Below are positions 60,215 through 64,000 of a stretch of DNA of 64,000 bases, piece after piece. The notes under the pieces were generated by a model. That model saw nothing but the letters and a program-made list of their open reading frames with translations. It had not been told where the DNA came from and did not search any database. Source of the stretch: Atopsyche davidsoni (lineage: Eukaryota; Arthropoda; Insecta; Trichoptera; Hydrobiosidae); the NCBI GenBank assembly GCA_022113835.1, contig JAILWY010000025.1:1364001-1428000 (forward strand), read 5' to 3'. A program made the position numbers and the translations under genes. Each line of letters opens with the position of its first letter. The stretch's first letter is position 1.

Positions 60215-60479
60215 GTTGATATATTTTTCTAAGAGTTTCTTTAATCAATTTTCAATATTTAAAAAAAATGTTCTTAATCATTATCAATCAATTAAACCTG
60301 TATAGGTAAAATCGTACTTCCTGTGAGATGGTCTTCACAAAAACCAATAATTAAATAAAATCTATCATTGAAAATGGTTGTATTTGAAAAAAAAGTATTT
60401 ACAAAAAAATGGTTCTTTCATTTGCTTCTTGTTTTTAATTTACACTATTTTGGTTTGTGTAAAAAAAATGTAAGTACGA

Positions 60480-60900
60480 ATACGTTTGGGATGTTTATCA
60501 CTTCGACGTTTCGGTTCCTGTGCGGGGGCCATCTTCAGGATATAGTAAAACACCCAAGAAACAAGATCAACTCATAACTAATGCTGTCCATAGTAAACCT
60601 AAAAACTTACCTTAACTTGTAACAATAAACCATAGCTTGTGAATATTGAATACTTACTAAATACGGTTTTGTAACATGTAGAAATTTTAAACGTAGGTGT
60701 TCATAGATTTTGGCGGCAGTTGTTATTATAAATACTAAGTTCATGGGTGTTATGTCGCGTTTATCTTGTTTGATCTTTCGACGTTGCTGTCTAAATATTG
60801 GGGCTATCTTCAGGGGTTGTAATTAAATCCCTAAAGGGAAAATCCGATTGTGTAACCGAGCAGAAAAGTGCCCTCCTAACCCAAGAACTGGATTTATCTT
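60480..60900. repeat. Two worn copies of the GGGGxCATCTTCAGG repeat in intron 1
   Basis: CGACGTTTCGGTTCCTGTGC then GGGGGCCATCTTCAGG at 60502-60538, and TTTCGACGTTGCTGTC then GGGGCTATCTTCAGG at 60777-60820, preceded by GGGTGTTATGTCGCG, related to the 131-bp element at 43159. Confidence 0.65.
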
Positions 60901-61843
60901 AACGGGCTTAAAGTATAAATGTGTTCGTAGGCTTTAGCAGCTGTTGTTAGGTAATCTTGATATTTCTTAGATGTTGTGACTACGCAGTAAAACACACAAG
61001 AGTTCCCGAAATTTTAAATATATTTATGTAATATTACCGAGACGGAAATTGTGCCAAAAATGTTTTGATGTAAATGAGTGATAAATGAAACAACGCGATT
61101 ATTTTTTTTTCGATTCCCAAACAGTTTTATAAATTTTATAAATAGTTCCCACATTATTTTTTTCAGGGTAGCAAATATACGGTTAATTACACTGGATTAG
61201 TGAAGGTGTGCGATGACCCTCGTAGCAAAGCGTTTATAGACCCCCAAAAGATTCAGGCTATGTGGTTCAACGAAACTACTGGAATATTGGACGGGCAGTA
61301 TGACTTGAAGAAACAGATCGATGGCTTGTGGAAGGTGAGAAAACCCACAGGTTAAATAAAAATTAACCGATATTCGCGTACAACGAGAGAAAAATGTTTA
61401 ACTCTTCAACACCAGTGGTTTTTTTTTATTTTAATTTATCACATGTGAATAAATGTGATTTTTCAGGCATTATCGATGCAGTTTGACTTGAATTTTTTGC
61501 TCCTATTGCTGAAAATCGTAGACTGCCTCTATTGTATTTTTTGATACTTCTATGACGTTTTCAGATAGAGGTAATAGTGGCCAAAATACTAGCAGGGGGT
61601 CGAAAAGAAACCTTGATCACGCACCCGATAGACGACATCTGCGACAAGCTGAAGAAACAATCAGACCCAGGTGTAATTTATAACAAATACATGAAATATA
61701 TGAATCTTCCAAGTGAATGTCCCTTGAATCCGGTAAGTTGATTGCACATATAAGTGATAAACTTTTAAAGCAAACTTTTCCCCTAGCAATACCGTTAGAT
61801 CATTACAAATACAAAAAGCTGAGAACTTACGATTTTTACGGGT

Positions 61844-62317
61844 CTTTTAAGAACCGTGATACCTGATCTGTAAAAAAATCAACTTTCGACATAGCAATGT
61901 CTTTTTAATTTCAATTTTTACAGTGTAAAATAAAATCTTGAAGATGTTGAAAAATTGGATAAAATGACGACTTTCATAACCAAAGTTTGTTAAAGATTTT
62001 TTTTTTTAAATTTTCAAACTAATCTCAACAGGAGGGTTTATAATTAATCTTTTAATTCCAATTGAAAAAAAGAGTCATAAATGTTTAGGATTCTTGGAAC
62101 AGGAACATCGCGAAACTCCAATCCCGAAACTTCAATCGGAAAAACACATATTTATCATATTAAAAGTAAATTATAAGAAATAAAAAAAAAATAGTAGCAG
62201 AAGAAAGAATGTATCTAACTTTCTGCATTTAATTTTTTTTGATTGGTGTAGTCGATTTTTCGCAATAGGTACAAGCAAATGGTCAAAAAACTCGAATTTG
62301 GTATCACGGCTCTTAAG
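61844..62317. mobile_element. MITE with CTTxTAAGAxCCGTGATACC ends, intron 3 of gene 2
   Basis: Left end CTTTTAAGAACCGTGATACC, right end (reversed) CTTAAGAGCCGTGATACC, total 474 bp. The interior matches 33130-33605 and one half of 3972-4821. This is the best-preserved single copy in the window. Confidence 0.85.
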
Positions 62318-62640
62318 TGTTTTTTTCTCAGCTAAAATAATTAAAAAATGTGGAGTCATGATATAAATATTTGATATTTTGTTTTGTTTGCGACAAGTGC
62401 TTTGATTGAGAATTTGATTTTAAAATGTTTTTTTAATTTTTATGTATTTTTTATAGAAAATATACTACATAGACAAGATGGTAGCTGACACTAGTGATAT
62501 ACCCTGCTTTTGTAGGAAGTTATATGGTAACGTTTGCATTATTATCCGGCGAAACTGTAAAAACTGGGCTAGTACCCTTTGTAAAGTACACTTTCGAAAT
62601 GTGCGTTACTCTTGAGTGTATTATTGAACCATCTGAATAA

Positions 62641-64000
62641 GTATTACAAATGTATTTTTAAAATATCATAATAAAAATAATTTAATGCAGTGTTTTTTTT
62701 TCTCTATTTCTCTACAATAAAAGGAAGAAATCAAATCTCAGCATATCTAGAAATGAGCAGTTCATAGCCACAGTACAAATGCTGCAGGTTGGAAAGCAAT
62801 TGGTAGCATATGCGGCAGTGTCAAATCTTATACAACTCCTGCATGAATAGAAAAACAATCATTCATCTAATAGGCATTCTAAATATTGAACTGAAAAAAA
62901 AATTCTATAATAAAAGTTCATATTTTCTGAACTCATTTCTCACAATTTTTCTAAATATTTTATATATAAAACCTTAATATTATGGAATGTATATAATAAA
63001 ACAAATTCAGTTAACTTTTCTACGACGTGATTAATTTATATCGCATTATATATAAAAAGCGTGCTATATGAAACTCAGTAGTAAGTCATTAAATATAAAT
63101 CTGGTTCATTTCTGTTAATTTACTTACGAATTTCAGGAATAATGCTTGATTAATGAATTAATTGTTAATTTATTTTATATGGTAAATTTGCTTTCTTACT
63201 CATTGAATACCTGATTTATCGATGAGTTAATATATATGTATTAGTTTAAAATAATTAAAATGTTTCAATTTGAATAACATGGTGTAACATTATTTCCGAT
63301 TGGATGAAAAATGCGTATTTATTAAATTTTCAATAAAATAAATCATTTGTGTCATATAAATATAATTATTAATAAGGTTCTTTGATTATTTTTTCATAAT
63401 ATTAAATCATGATTATAAATAAAATGCTTTGTTTTTTTTTCACGTATTGTTTAGACGTTTTATTATTTCCCTTGTATGTCACAAAGAGCAGAAAAATGAA
63501 GCATTTTTCAAGCTATTTTATTTAATTTATGAACTAGCATCCATTTTCATTCCTATAAATTGTCTGTTTTATTAAAAACGTTTGAAAGCACAGTATAATT
63601 AAATAACAAAGAAATTTCATTGAGAATAACACGAACAAAAAATATAGGGCGAGATTTATATTTTAATATTTCTTGTTTTGGATGTATCATAAATATTTTC
63701 ATGTTAACAATAACAATATTCACAAAAGTGATTATTTCAAGTATTTTTTTGTTATTTTCTAGATATGTGTGCAATTATATTTAAATGGGTCCTTCATGTG
63801 TGTATTAGTTCCAGGAACGAAGGCTCTAATAAATAGCCTAACACACGTGTTCCCTGGCCGCGTTTTTGCTGCCGACTGGCGACCATATGGAACATTTTTT
63901 TATCATATATTTTTATATAAAACAACTTGAAAGCAGTGGCTTACAGTTCCATACAACATTGAATTTCAATTGGAGAAAAAAAAAAATAATAATATAGAAA
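62641..64000. other. Right end of window
   Basis: AT-rich; beyond AATAAA at 62716-62721 I see nothing recognisable. A GC-richer patch at 63800-63890 is unexplained. Confidence 0.35.

Larger units (their letters stand above)
59685..60288. repeat. 604-bp near-perfect palindrome
   Basis: Arms 59685-59964 and 60011-60288 are reverse complements over almost their full length, around a 46-nt centre. Each arm ends in the ATTGATAATGATTAAGAACA sequence and contains one tRNA-like unit. Flank and arm sequences recur as single, worn copies at 26520-26700 and 40840-41070. Confidence 0.95.
60374..62640 (+). pseudogene. DUF1091/DM8-like secreted protein 2, frame broken in last exon
   Basis: Exons: 60374-60469, 61167-61334, 61565-61732, 62457-62640, with the same intron positions and phase 0 as its neighbour. 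It encodes a signal-anchor-like leader (WFFHLLLVFNLHYFGLC), then VKVCDDPRSKAFIDPQ, GILDGQYDLKKQIDGLWK, IDDICDKLKKQ, NLPSECPLNP and KIYYIDKMVADTSDIP. In exon 4 this frame runs into a stop at 62613-62615. The family ending (VGSYMVTFALLSGETVKTGL, then LECIIEPSE and TAA at 62638) is in the next frame, so a small indel lies near 62503-62520. Either a recent pseudogene or a sequence error. The homologous part of gene 1 is a few residues longer here, which favours a deletion. AATAAA is at 62716-62721. Confidence 0.72.

Overview
The window is AT-rich animal DNA with short, spliced coding exons, GT-AG introns, many small DNA transposons and tRNA-derived repeats. The protein families point to an insect: ommochrome-binding-protein-like secreted proteins, DUF1091/DM8-like secreted proteins, and a core promoter of arthropod Inr+DPE type. 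I cannot fix the order; a beetle-like holometabolan is a guess.

Left third (1-22746, + strand): a tandem array of one partial and five larger copies (called 0, A, B, C, D, E) of a four-exon gene, repeated about every 4 kb. The protein is about 350 aa: signal peptide, six blade-like repeats (the pattern of a six-bladed beta-propeller), two invariant cysteines that bracket the propeller, and a coiled-coil-like tail. A and D look intact. C has a frameshifted, longer tail. B has lost its exon 1 splice donor. E has a transposon fragment in exon 1. Copy A carries a nest of three mobile elements in intron 2, and the paralogous empty sites are visible in C and D.

Middle (23259-50764, - strand): the 5' half of a serine/threonine kinase 32 (STK32/YANK) gene. 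I could trace a TATA-less promoter (Inr plus correctly spaced DPE), an untranslated first exon, and five coding exons from the MGANQS start through the catalytic loop. The exons after the DEEG motif are not found to the left, so the propeller array appears to lie, antisense, inside STK32 intron 5. The kinase introns are filled with MITEs, mariner copies, a degenerate YqaJ-nuclease pseudogene next to a cluster of a 14-bp motif, and unexplained AT-rich DNA.

Right third (53688-62640, + strand): two tandem four-exon genes for DUF1091/DM8-like secreted proteins with the same intron positions. The first has a 2.2-kb DNA transposon in intron 3 and a duplicated exon-2 end with its splice donor. The second has a frame break in its last exon. 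Between them lies a 600-bp near-perfect palindrome with a tRNA-like unit in each arm.

The most unusual features are the nested, actively eroding propeller array, its frame-critical odd splice acceptor, and the record of array growth in its spacers. All exon borders are read from sequence only; no transcript evidence was available.
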